A stretch of DNA of 64,000 bases. Origin: Phycomyces nitens. Taxonomy: Eukaryota > Mucoromycota > Mucoromycetes > Mucorales > Phycomycetaceae. Shown here piece by piece: positions 48,701 through 59,549 of this stretch. The stretch is from contig JAHRBC010000008.1 of the NCBI GenBank assembly GCA_022702545.1, positions 372,001 through 436,000 on the forward strand. Direction: 5' to 3'. Within the stretch, counting starts at the first letter, position 1. The number at the start of each line of letters is the position of its first letter. The notes beneath the pieces were generated by a model. The model did no database searches and had not been told where the DNA came from. It worked only from the letters and a program-made list of their open reading frames with translations. Both the position numbers and the translations under genes were made by a program.

Positions 48701-49941
48701 CTTCACGAGTATATTTAAATTCTATAGAAATGGTCAATATTCCAGCCCTTGCTTACAAACACTTTTGTCCCCCTCGTCCCTCTCTTCTTCTTCTTCTTTT
48801 TTCTTACCCGGTTGGTTGTAGTCCGTGTAGATTTTGCACAGTTCGTCAATGCCAGAAAACAGAGCCTCGACATGGACAAGAAATCTTTCGGATATGCAGA
48901 TGCCCTTGATATAACTTCCGTTTGATACATGTAGCAGCATTTCCGAGATACAGACAGCCGAAGACTCTATTGAATATTGATCAGATACACATCAAAAGAA
49001 CATTCAAAACAACACAATGCTCACCTTCGAATGCTGACAAGACCTGCCATATCCGAAACACCTTGTCCTCTGTATCATGCTGCCTTTCGAGCAATTGGCC
49101 TGGGTTCTGGGGTGGTCGATCTGATATACCTGTCTGTAAGACCAAAAAGTCGCACTTTCTTTTTTTTCATAATAATTCCTCACCTTTTTGTGTAATGATG
49201 TCGCCACCGTCAATGGAGGGCTGTGCGATACGGACGTTCCAGTACTATGAAAACGTGGATTTCATAACAAAAAAAAATCTGAATAAGGCGACGTGGGTGC
49301 TTAACGACCTATTCGGGGGTTTACCTTGTGAATCATGTAGCATTCGGGATGCCAGTGCTCGACATCATCTTTTCGGTCAATCTCAACATATTGCTTCAAG
49401 ATGGCCATCTCGCAACCAGCGCACATGACTGCAAATTGAATTGAATAGTGAAAGTGGCAGAATACCTGGCCATTGTGCTCGTAATATGAATCCTCAGGAC
49501 CAAAAGCAACTGAACATGCACTGCATGTAAAATGGTCGGTGTGATATTTTTTGTCCATGGCAATTGTATATGCTCCTCTCAGAGGTTCATGGCATTGTTC
49601 ACAGACAAGGCCGAGTCTTCCAAAGTAATCGCGTTCGCACAGGGGAAGAGTTTGGCCATTTTCTGTTGTAAAGGGAAAGAATTTGGATGCTACAGGTGTT
49701 CCGCAATCCTAAGTGTCGGATGAGCTTCTCTGGATGCGATCCCACCAAGTACTCTTTTCATATATATATATATATACATATATACATATATATATATATA
49801 TTCTTAAAGGTGGCTTACCAGGCAAGTAAAGCATTCGGGATGAAAGTCTTCATCCAATGCCTTTACGATTTGACTGCCTAGTTGATCATGGCAGCGAGCA
49901 CAGGTCGGTGGTCTGGACAGACTGTCAAAGTTTTGTTCCAT
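45762..49941 (-). CDS. LIM-RhoGAP protein, Lrg1-like (paralogue 1)
   Basis: Rho-family GTPase-activating protein with LIM zinc fingers; the closest yeast protein by layout is Lrg1, a Rho1 GAP in cell-wall synthesis and polarised growth. Ten exons: 49941-49819, 49708-49325, 49244-49184, 49120-49025, 48966-48808, 48721-48128, 48050-47121, 47070-46864, 46770-46484, 46409-45762, giving 1162 residues. LIM1 starts TCARCHDQL; LIM2 is CEQCHEPL to CHFHY; LIM3 is CAGCEMAI with HPECYMIHK; LIM4 is CHVCKLPI to CSHCSG. The RhoGAP domain (about 790-960) has the arginine finger VEGVFRKNGNIRR, KKFLRELPDPLL, and NLARVIAPNIL. The tail has a His-Pro repeat and an Asn-Ala run absent from paralogue 2. The start is set by the first ATG, and the paralogue starts at the same place. 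Confidence 0.9.
46025..46085 (-). repeat. His-Pro repeat in the C-terminal tail of paralogue 1
   Basis: Repeating CCN-CAC codons encode an alternating Pro-His tract of about 20 residues in the disordered C-terminus. Paralogue 2 has none. Confidence 0.9.
47782..47812 (-). repeat. Asn-Ala hexamer repeat in LIM-RhoGAP paralogue 1
   Basis: Tandem TTTGCA hexamers on the + strand encode an Asn-Ala run between the LIM and RhoGAP parts. Paralogue 2 lacks it. Confidence 0.85.
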
Positions 49942-50455
49942 TGGACGGCAGTGTATGTGAGTAGTAGGGCGAGTATTTTGGGTGTATGGTGGATAATTGT
50001 GAGTCCTCTTCTCCTTCTTCTTCTTTTTTCCTTTGTGTGTGTTTGTGTTTGTGTTGCTGCTTCTGTTGCTGTTGCTGTTGTTGTTGCTTGTGGTGTGGGC
50101 CTCTTGGTCTCTTCGCTCGCTCACTCGTTCTTTGGTTGGCTTTTCTGCTGTAGCTCGACAAGATGTTTGGTTTTTTGTGTGTGGAAAAAAGATGTGCTGT
50201 TTTCTATTCTGTATGCTTAAAGAAGAAGGATAAGACAGCAACGAGTCAAAAGAAGTAAAAGAAATTAACAGGCAAAAAAAAATAAAGTGCGTAAAGGAGA
50301 GCCAAATTTGGACTAAAAAAGGATTGAAAACTCATGTCATTAAGGAGGTCCTTTTAGTTAATCAGACACCGCACAACATGTGATTTGGCTGCGTCAAGTA
50401 AGCCTGCCAAAGACTGCAGCCCGTGTTTTGAAAGAGCCAAGGAAAAAGGGTACTG
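49942..50455. promoter_or_regulatory. 5' region of LIM-RhoGAP paralogue 1
   Basis: On the coding (minus) strand this is rich in CAA/CAG and GAA/AAG triplets. The frame upstream of the start is open but has no further ATG, so I treat it as 5' UTR and promoter. Confidence 0.5.
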
Positions 50456-50638
50456 ATGGCTGAACAAGAGGACAGCCTTGTGGACAGATTGGACTGGTCA
50501 GGTCGAATTGATCAACTGGCTAATTCAAGAGTATATACATATAAGGCTCAGCAAAGGTGGCGCCAGGGCTTTGGAGGCCTGAAAAGACACAGAGAATGGT
50601 ACAGTTTAGATGAACAAAACAAAAAACGCAGACTCTGA
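50456..50638 (+). CDS. Possible small protein, 60 residues
   Basis: Not recognised. The frame starts MAEQEDSLVDRLDWSG, contains KAQQRWRQGFGGLKRHREWY and ends NKKRRL. The composition is highly charged, with three Trp, and unlike translated AT-rich spacer. It lies between the two LIM-RhoGAP genes. It could be a real small gene or an exon. Confidence 0.3.
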   Translation: MAEQEDSLVDRLDWSGRIDQLANSRVYTYKAQQRWRQGFGGLKRHREWYSLDEQNKKRRL

Positions 50639-52345
50639 ATATATATATATTCTTTACAAAAAAGCCAAGTTTATTCTGTATTCTATATATTTGATAAACA
50701 TTGGACTCCTGCTTTTGTTAGTGCCATGCAATGCAATGTAAATTGGATCCTGTAGCCCAACTCAAATTAATAAAAACGCGCCAACTGTTTGTGGCATTCG
50801 TATTGTCCTTCAATTGGCAGCAATGGGGATTGTGGCCGGTTGTCATGGTGATTAGGATTCCCGGGGTCTTTGGAGGAGTGAGCACAGTGGGCTTGTAGAG
50901 AATGAATGTTCTTTAGGACAATGTTTCATAGCCGCGTGGCAATTGAACGAGTGGTTTGCGTTCAATTGCACGTGGCTATAAGAACTATGGACGATTGTTA
51001 CTTGGAGACATGAGCCACCGAGAACATAGAGTGCCTGGCAAACGTGGTGAGGTTGGTAAGAGGCAACCGAGAACATACATAGTTTACATATGTGCATAGA
51101 TAATATTCTTGACTTTTAAAACGATGCACACAGCAGCATAAATGGCTCTTGAATATTCTTTTAAAGAAAAATAAGGTTGATAGGTTGAATCCTGGGCCTT
51201 ATTGGATAGTAGACCAGGAGTATAAAGGGTTTGTTCATAAATGCTATATATTTTCAAGGATCAAAATATATACATATAAAAAAAGAAGGGTCCAAGCTGA
51301 TCTTGCATATTCCACGCTGTTCTGCTGCCCTTTTGTGACCTTGGCTTTGAGATCCATTTGGGAACACCAAGGTACAAATAAATCACACCTCGAATTAACG
51401 GGGTCTCTAAAATCTGTCAATATTCAACGGCAAGGTTCCTTTGGCGCCGAATCAAACGTGTATCAGATTATAATTTTGGTGTGCTCAATAAACGTGTTTT
51501 GAGTTTATTTCCATCAAATATATTCTTGGACACTCTGCAAAAAAACAACCCAAAGGCTGGATTTCAGCCTACACAAGCCGCTCTGGATCTCAAGCCATGG
51601 CTTTTTTTTTTTGACTGATGATGCCCCGAACATGACTGTTGAATTGAGTTTGCCCAACTCCGTACGAACAACCGACCCTACCATATTGTCTAGAAGGTTA
51701 AATGATCCAATTGGCTCTAGTGCCCTTTTTTACCAAAAGCGCCCAGCCAAGTAAAGAGAGTGTCATGCCTGTAATACAAGGATATTTTCTGTGCAAAGAG
51801 TGCTAATTGGATGCAAGTAATACATGTATATATTTTACTTTGGCAGAATATTAAAGAAGCTTTATTTTATTTTATTTATTTAAAATATATATGTATGTAT
51901 ATATAGATCCCTACCCACCATCAGAATGAGCCATGTGTGTTCTATTGTTAGATTTAAAGATTCAAAAGACTACTACTAGCACCACCACCACCACTACTAC
52001 TACTATTGCCCAACTAACATCAGCTAAGCACCATTTCTATATATAGTAGGGCGCTTATACAGAATATATTTATATATATATGTATATGTATATATGATTG
52101 TCTTAATGATTTCACACAAAGAACATTCATTCCAGTAGTCATTGTGGCCTCAGTGGGTACAGAATATCGCCTCCTCTCCCTAACCAAAACTTCACAAGAA
52201 TACAGAATAATATCATTGTTTCTCTAAATAAACCCTAACAATAGAATAAGAATCAATATTGGGTTCCATTGTTTATTTATAACCCGCCAAAATAGCACAA
52301 CAAACAGATCTAAGCACTAGACACAATTATCCTTTTGATATAAAT
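50639..52345. other. Intergenic stretch between paralogue 1 and the PPTase gene
   Basis: No well-supported gene. Holds AT runs near 51885-51905 and 52065-52095 and an ACC/ACT trinucleotide patch near 51975-52005. Confidence 0.5.
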
Positions 52346-52843
52346 ATGATTCTGGGCATAGGAGTCGATCTTTTGCATCTGCCCCGCTTGGCTAGTCTGG
52401 TAGCAAGACGAGGTAGTGATGGTCTGGCTAAAAGGATCTTGAGCAAGGATGAGCATGAGGTGTTTGTCAGCAAGTTTCTTCCCAGCGATGAACATTCAAA
52501 GGAACAAAAGTTGATGTTCCTTGCCAAACGGTAAAGCCCTCCACCAGCCCTTGTCCTAGCTAATTATTCATGTAGCTGGTGTATAAAAGAGGCTGTCTAC
52601 AAAGCCCTGTTTCCAATTCACAAGCTAGAGTGGAAACAAGTAACGGTTTCTAAACTCCAGGGTAAATATTGTTTATTGTTATATTTTGTGACCTGCTTTT
52701 ATGGAGATTGATTGATAGATGATGATCTAGGAAAACCAGTACTGAAAGTCAAGAATGCCAAGACATATGGAATAAAAAGCGCTCATGTCTCACTGTCGCA
52801 TGATGGAGACTATGTGATTGCTCAAGTGCTCTTGGAGGGCTAG
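52346..52843 (+). CDS. PPT2: Holo-ACP synthase (4'-phosphopantetheinyl transferase)
   Basis: Transfers the 4'-phosphopantetheine arm from CoA to acyl carrier protein, in fungi the mitochondrial ACP of type II fatty-acid and lipoate synthesis. Three exons: 52346-52530, 52576-52661 and 52719-52843, giving 131 residues. AcpS-family motifs: ILGIGVDLLHLPRL at the N-terminus (Mg-binding GxDl), RWCIKEAVYKAL (KEAxxKA) and a C-terminal VSLSHDGDYVIAQVLLE. The length matches bacterial AcpS and yeast Ppt2. Lying between the two LIM-RhoGAP genes, it is unrelated to them in function. A mitochondrial targeting peptide is not evident. Confidence 0.88.
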
Positions 52844-53231
52844 CAACCTATTTGAAACACAGGGCTATATACACATTATAGTTTTGAAGCTGGAATACAA
52901 GCCATCACACAATCTCTATATGTCTTGCAAATGTATGACTTGAACTCATGTCAAACAGCCAAAATAAGCGTCTATATTCAACAAGGCTGTCTAGAGAGGT
53001 GGACGGTTTGGGGCTTTATTGTTGAATGAATATAAAGAATATAAAAAAAAGCCAATTGAAGTGATTGATCCCCTCCTATTCAACGTGTAATGAACCCCTT
53101 ATTATTCGAGCATTTTTATATTATATAGCTAATTAAAGCATTCTATATATTGCTGGTTAGTAACAGGCTCTTGGTAAATCACAGATCCACTTTATTCCAC
53201 TACTAAGCCAATGCAGTGGCTAAATAGCCAA

Positions 53232-53268
<37 letters not shown>

Positions 53269-53899
53269 GGCTTTATTATTATTATTTTATTATTATTATT
53301 ATTATTTTGCAATTCCTATCGACTAGGAGAACAGAATGAAAAGAAAGAATTGCACCTATTTTTGTACATGAGTTTAGAGTCCTTTTTTAGCTCCAATTGT
53401 ATAGACACATATAAAAAAAATATCTTTCTGGATTTTGCTCTCCTTTATGATCACATAATATTAAATATCTTTATTTATTTACTTTAACTGCTTAATTTCT
53501 TCCACTTGCAAGTATTTCTTTTGATTTTGATTTATTCAGCTATTTTGTACGTTTAAGATACAAATGTACATGTATACATATTATTACCTTTTAAAAGTAC
53601 ATGCAATTGTACAAATGAGAGTAGAGTATTGTAGCAAGACTTATAAATTATTATTATTATTATTATTTTATTTTTTCATCGAATCATACACCAAATCCAG
53701 TACACTAGAAATTATCACAAAAAAAGAAACCAATATATATATATACATATATACATATATATATATGTATATATTTATATATTTATACAATAATCATAAT
53801 AATAATTAACCAATATACTTTCTTTTTCTTTTTTTTTTCCTTCAGCCTTGATCAACTTACACACCATATTTTCTGCCTCTACACCAATATCCTTGACTA
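52844..53899. promoter_or_regulatory. 5' region of LIM-RhoGAP paralogue 2, microsatellite-rich
   Basis: Contains an AT run at about 53235-53263, ATT repeats near 53274-53306 and 53648-53670, and AT runs near 53730-53790. No gene recognised. Confidence 0.5.
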
Positions 53900-56652
53900 A
53901 TGGAAACCAACCCTGACACATCCCAAAGCCAACCTACCTGTGCCAAATGTCATGATCAACTACGGTCTCAAAGCATGGGTGCATTAGGCAAATATTATCA
54001 TGTAGAATGCTTTACTTGTACAGTAAGCCTAGTACCCTTTATATATATGTATATATATATATCGATATTTCCAAGTCTCATTTTCAATTTATTTGTTTTT
54101 AAAGGATTGTGATGCACCCGTAGGCTCCAACTTCTTTCCCTATACAGCACAAGACGGCCAGACCTTTCCGTTGTGCGAACGCGATTACTTTGAAAAACTC
54201 GGTCTTATATGCGTAAAATGCCATGAACCTTTGAGAGGATCATACATTAACGCCTTGGATAAAAAATACCACATTGACCATTTTACATGCAGTGCATGTC
54301 CAGTTGCCTTTGGACCTGAGGATTCATATTACGAGCACAATGGCCAGGTATTCTGCCACTTTCACTATTCAATTCAATTTGCAGTCATGTGCGCTGGTTG
54401 CGAGATGGCCATCTTGAAGCAATATGTTGAGATTGACCGAAACGATGAGGCCGAGCACTGGCATCCCGAATGCTACATGATTCACAAGGTAAACCCCCGA
54501 ATAGGCCCTTTTTTTTCTCCGCCGTTTTATTCAGCTTCCGTTATGCAATCCACGTTTTCATAGTACTGGAACGTCCGCATCGCACAGCCCTCTATGGATG
54601 GTGGCGATATCATTACGCAAAAAGGTGAGGAAAACAATCGTGGAAAAAACAAGCGCAATTTTTTTTGTCTTACAGAAGCCATCAGAACAACCACCCCAGA
54701 ACCAAAGCCAATTGCTCCAAAAGCAGCATGATACAGAGGAAAAGGTGTTTAGGATATGGCAGGTCTTGTCAGCATTCGAAGGTAAGACTTGTGTTATTTT
54801 AAATGGCTTGTATTCACATGTGTGCATGTGTAAATGAAGAGTCATCAGCCTTGTGTATCTCTGAGATGCTGTTACATGTATCCAATGGAAGTTACATCAA
54901 TGGTATCTGTATATCCGAGAGATTTCTTGTCCATGTAGAAGCCCTGTTCTCGGGCATAGACGACCTTTTGGTGGTTTACAATGAATACAGACAGCCAGGC
55001 AAGAAATTATAACACGGTGTATATATATATATATATATCTTGCAATACTGACCATTTCTATAGAATTCAAATATACTCGTGAAGCAAAGATGCTTTGCAA
55101 AAAGATCATAAACTTTTTTTCCCTCATGTGGAAGACCCAGGAAGTAGAGATGAGAAAACTAGGGATTTCTCAAGAACTTCTTTCGTTAATTACCGGTCTT
55201 GCCCATTACCTCAAGATCTTGATAAAGGTAGCATTGACGGCTGCCCTGCGTCTGGACATAACGGTTGGGAAACCCGTAGCCGTCTCTCGTCTTTTGGCAA
55301 AGCTAATGGAGGTCGCTGGAAAGGAAAGACACAGCAGAGACAGCCAGAGACTGGTGAAATCTAAAGAAGCCACTGACTGCTGCTACGAGTGCAAATTATC
55401 GATTGAAGACCAATGCATAAAATACGGACAATTCCGATGGCATATACGATGCTTCACATGCCACCAATGCAAAAGGTCCCTAGTGGATCACACCCATTTG
55501 GCTGTATTCAATACATCATCGCACGCTTTGATGTGTACCCGATGCTCGGGATCAAAGGGCGACAGCCATTCTTTTGAATACGTTACAAAACTCGTGCAAT
55601 ATGCATTTCTCCTTCGAGTGGCACTCAGTCGATTGTGTAGTCTTTTGCACATTACAGGTATAATTATCATTGTGGAAAACATGTTATTTAATACATCGTA
55701 TGTTAATATTCTATTATTATAATAACAATTGCAATAATAACCATAGACCAGCAATTGTCGGCCATTGACTATTCGACAAAGACAAAGATACAGGCCCCAA
55801 AAGACGCCCTTGGAAAGGACATTGTAACCCACACCGTAGAAAAGCAGCAAGTTGTGAGCCAATACGTCAACGAAAAAAGTCTTCAATATCCAACCTATAT
55901 TGACACAAGCATGATCTCGGCCACCAAGCCCGACCGAAAGATGTCCAGGTCTTTCAAAACAGCCAAAAGATCAACCATTATCGGCAACACCAACAAGTCG
56001 ATTATGGATGACTCTGAGAGTAGATACAACAGACCAGCGCCGGCGCGGTCAGACAGCCTGGTACGATTATCGGACCAGAATAAGGAACTACCACCCATAC
56101 CAACACATGGCTCGACAAATAAGACACGCCACAGACCTCAGAAAAGCATTGGACTGGATGACCTTCCACAATTTGCTGCCCTCACAGTAGCCGAACAAGC
56201 CCATTCACCTGTTAGAGCTACCTCTACCCAGCTTCCTCCAATGGCAGGAAGAATGCTCGCTCCACATGCGACCAAACCTCGAATTTATCTCTCTGAACTG
56301 TCTGCTCTGCAGTACATGATCATCCGTCATGTAGCCGTGGTTCATATTGAGCCATATGTGCGCGAGTATTTTACGTTGGGTGAATTGCTCAATATGATTG
56401 AGCTCAAAAAGGCATCTATTTGGGGGAAATTCTTCACGTCTTTTAGAAATGGAGGAGGCAGAAAGGCTCAAAAGGGCAAAGAAGAAGGCACCTTTGGAGT
56501 GCCTATTGATGTCCTCACAGAGAAAACAGGAGTAGAATCTAACCTTGGAGCAGGCCCTTCACCGATAAAGATTGCTGGATTCCTGGACGATGCCATTACA
56601 GCCATGCGTCAGAAAGGTAATTTTAGATTTTTGGAGGAGGAGCATCTTAATG

Positions 56653-56685
<33 letters not shown>

Positions 56686-57768
56686 ACAATCATCTCTAGA
56701 CATGTCGGTCGAGGGAGTATTTCGAAAAAACGGCAACATTCGAAGGCTAAAGGAATTGACAGAGCAATTAGACAAACACCCTCATGATGTTGACCTGACA
56801 TCAGAGAATGTAATTCAAATTGCTGCTCTTTTAAAAAAGTTCTTGAGAGAATTACCGGACCCATTATTGACATTTAAACTGCATGGATTATTTACATGTG
56901 CTCAAAGTAAGTCTTTTTTAGACGATGAATTAATAAATAAAATAAGTGTTAATTCGATTCTTAAGAGATTGCAAATCCTTGTACACGAAAGCATGTCCTT
57001 CATCTGGCATGTTGCATGCTTCCCCGGTGCAATCGAGATACACTCGAAGTCCTGGTTCTCTTCTTACGATGGGTCGCCTCTTTTTCTCATGTAACAACCG
57101 ATGTCGGTAGTCGCATGGATATTCCCAACCTTGCCCGTGTAATTGCACCAAATATCCTGACAACAGACTCCAAAGACCCTGTTAAAGATGATTCATTTTC
57201 GGCTATTGGAGTAGTTGAGATCTTATTAGAATCTTGTGAGGATTTCTGCTTGGTGAGTAATAAAATAAGGCATTTTATAATCTTGGATTTTTTTTCTTAT
57301 GCAATATTAAACGTCTTTTAGGTTCCTGAAGAATTAGAACCATTTTTGCAGGATCCAAGTTTAGCAGACGCTACAACCATGGATATATCTTCAAAGGAGT
57401 TCTTGAAGAAAGTAGAGCAAATGATGAAGCACAAGAAACAATCCCAAAGTACGACCAGCATACCTCCATCATTCGCATCATCTACCGACCTTCGACTGTT
57501 TGATGGTCTCGTTGACGGGCAGCATCTACCACCGACTTCTATTTATACACAACAACAGTTTTTACCCTACTCCAACCGACACCCTTCTTCCGACTTTTAT
57601 CCCAATACACTCTCACGACAGGCCAATCTCAGACCCAACAACATGAGCCATTCTTCCCTTTCATCTATGAATAGCTATCATCATAATAACTCTTCTGGCC
57701 CAATCTCTCCCACACCCCCCTATGCGCATTCTCCACTAAACTCGGCACAGCATGTGACTTCTCAATAG
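53900..57768 (+). CDS. LIM-RhoGAP protein, Lrg1-like (paralogue 2)
   Basis: Inverted paralogue of the gene at 45.8-49.9 kb. Ten exons: 53900-54022, 54105-54488, 54564-54624, 54686-54781, 54840-54998, 55064-55657, 55747-56616, 56700-56906, 56966-57252, 57322-57768, giving 1075 residues. Eight exons have exactly the same length as in paralogue 1; only exons 7 and 10 differ. LIM fingers: TCAKCHDQL, CVKCHEPL, CAGCEMAI and CYECKLSI. RhoGAP: VEGVFRKNGNIRR arginine finger, KKFLRELPDPLL and NLARVIAPNIL. The intron after exon 5 begins GCAAGA, where the paralogue has GTAAGA. Several introns carry long AT runs. Both copies look functional and probably act on Rho1-type GTPases in cell-wall and tip growth. 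Confidence 0.9.
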
Positions 57769-57864
57769 AAATACAGGGTTTTAGAGGCACGTAGTTATTC
57801 ACACAATCTCATTATTTTCATACATTTATTAGTGTGTGTATGTATGTATGTGTGTGTATGTGTG

Positions 57865-57903
<39 letters not shown>

Positions 57904-58390
57904 GTGAGCGTGGTATAGCTGTGTATATGTTTAAGAAATTTCAATTATTTTGGCTATTATTATTATTATTACTATTATTACTATTACTACTACTGTTATT
58001 ATTATTATTATTATTATTATCATTTCTGTTATATAAAGTTTTTTTTTGTTGTATATTGCAGGTCAATTACAGTGTTTCTACTTGAGATTGAGACAATGTT
58101 ATTTTTTTTTGGACGAATGAAAATTAATTTCTAGACATTCTGCTTACCTTTATGGACAATAAAAATAATTTTTAGACAAAAGAGTTGGTTTTGTGACCAA
58201 AGGAGATGTTTGTACGGACTTTAGTTGTAGAAATCTAAATCCCAAAAATGAAAACTATGTTCGTTACGGGAATGTAGTAAAAATAAAAGCATCAATTGCT
58301 TCTACAGAATGCTCGAGGGCGACAGTGGCCGCTGATTATGCTGTTTGAAACCTTGTAGATATTTTTTTTTAAAGCATTGGTAAACAAGAA
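57769..58390. repeat. 3' region with GT, TA and ATT microsatellites
   Basis: GT/GTAT tract at about 57831-57866, TA run at 57868-57899 and an ATT/ACT tract at about 57956-58022. No gene. Confidence 0.8.
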
Positions 58391-58399
58391 CGTCATTCA

Positions 58400-59330
58400 A
58401 CCCGACATAGGCTTCTGTGAGGGACATTTCATTACAAAATCATTAGATAGCAAAGCAAAAATGATTCGACATCTCGTACCTTTGAGGTTCGGAATTCATC
58501 TACATAAACGAGCAAAATGTCGCCAGATCTCTGTCTACACTTGAGTTGTCGTCAAAGAGTACCAACTACGCTTGGACCAAGACCCTTGATCTTAACCAAA
58601 TCTTTACCAAACATTCCTCTACAAAATGAAATGATCGGTAGTTTGTTTCTAGTCTGGTCAATCTTCTCTGGTTCTCAGTATCTGTTTGCTCTTCTAATAA
58701 AACAAAACGTGAATATATGTATGATGATTATAATCCAAGTAATTCATGAACCTACCTTGCACTTTCTAGTATCATTTGCTTGCTCCTATCATTCTTTCCA
58801 ATCTCTTTATGTTTTTCGCTTTGCCTTGTTATATTTTCTACCGCGATTTATTAAAATTCATTAGCGATGTATTCTGTACTGGTTTGAGAGCCTTTATTAA
58901 TTATAAAATCAGCGGTGTATCCGTCGGTTCTGATTACATTTGAGAAAGCAAATTTTGTCTTTTTGTTTGGATCTTTTAGGTCTTGGAAGCTACTATGTCC
59001 AAGAGCTTGGTTAGTAAGAATTTTTACGTATTAAATATGGAACAAGTTGTCAAGCATCTTACCTGCTTAGTCTGAGTCTCTTGAAATCAAATATCTTGTT
59101 GAACATTTCATATTTGCCTTTGTACATAACTGGGAGCCTTACACCAGCAAAAGTTGAAAGAGAGTTGGGGTTGAGCGTTATGAACCTCCACTTCAGTGAA
59201 GGCACAGGACATAACGAAAACAAGCGTGGAAGTATTTGTCTTTTCTCTTTTTGTTTCCGCTGTGCATCTTGTTGGTGTATTCGTTCTTTCTTTCTCATAA
59301 GTATAGACAACATCTAACTATATGCCCCAG
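58400..59330 (-). pseudogene. Decayed Fanzor (eukaryotic TnpB-like) nuclease gene
   Basis: Minus-strand pieces follow the order of a fungal Fanzor protein. Piece 1 (59313 to about 59062): a basic segment, then LFSLCPVPSLKWRFITLN and FDFKRLRLSR, ending at a GTAAGA donor. Piece 2 (about 58990-58865): FSNVIRTDGYTADFIINKGS, the (L/I)RTDGxxxDF signature before the RuvC-like domain. Piece 3 (about 58660-58480): LPIISFCRGMFGKDLVKIKG, a TGA at 58552-58554, then RQLKCRQRSGDILLVYVDEF and RTSK, the stretch leading to the zinc ribbon, ending at a GTACGA. The ribbon itself (expected C-x2-C pairs) is not readable downstream. Frameshifts between pieces and the in-frame stop make it non-functional. A frame at 59355-59546 could be part of its N-terminus. 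Confidence 0.62.
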
Positions 59331-59549
59331 GAGAGGCATATAGGCTTATAAGCGTTACAAGCTTAGGCATATATGTTGACAGCAAATCGGTACAGATTTT
59401 TTCAATAGCTGGCTTTTCATTGTTGTAAACTTCTGCAAGTTTATCTGGGCAGACCAGAGTCCTTCCACAAACGTATTGATAGCAGTATTTTTGCTTTTTT
59501 GTCTCCTTCTTTTCATATTCTGTAGGTCTCTTATGATTTGTATCAACTA

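Noticed and set aside
49942..50241. Frame extending LIM-RhoGAP paralogue 1 upstream of 49941 (Asn/Ser/Thr/Lys-rich)
   Set aside because: It has no ATG above 49941, the composition is triplet-repeat-like, and the paralogue also starts at the equivalent ATG.
51149..51502. 117-residue + strand frame
   Set aside because: Mixed composition, no recognisable motif, no splice partners; probably chance.
55755..56699. Frame running past exon 7 of paralogue 2 into an Ile-Tyr repeat
   Set aside because: The Ile-Tyr tail is a translated AT microsatellite within an intron; splicing at 56616 restores the RhoGAP domain.
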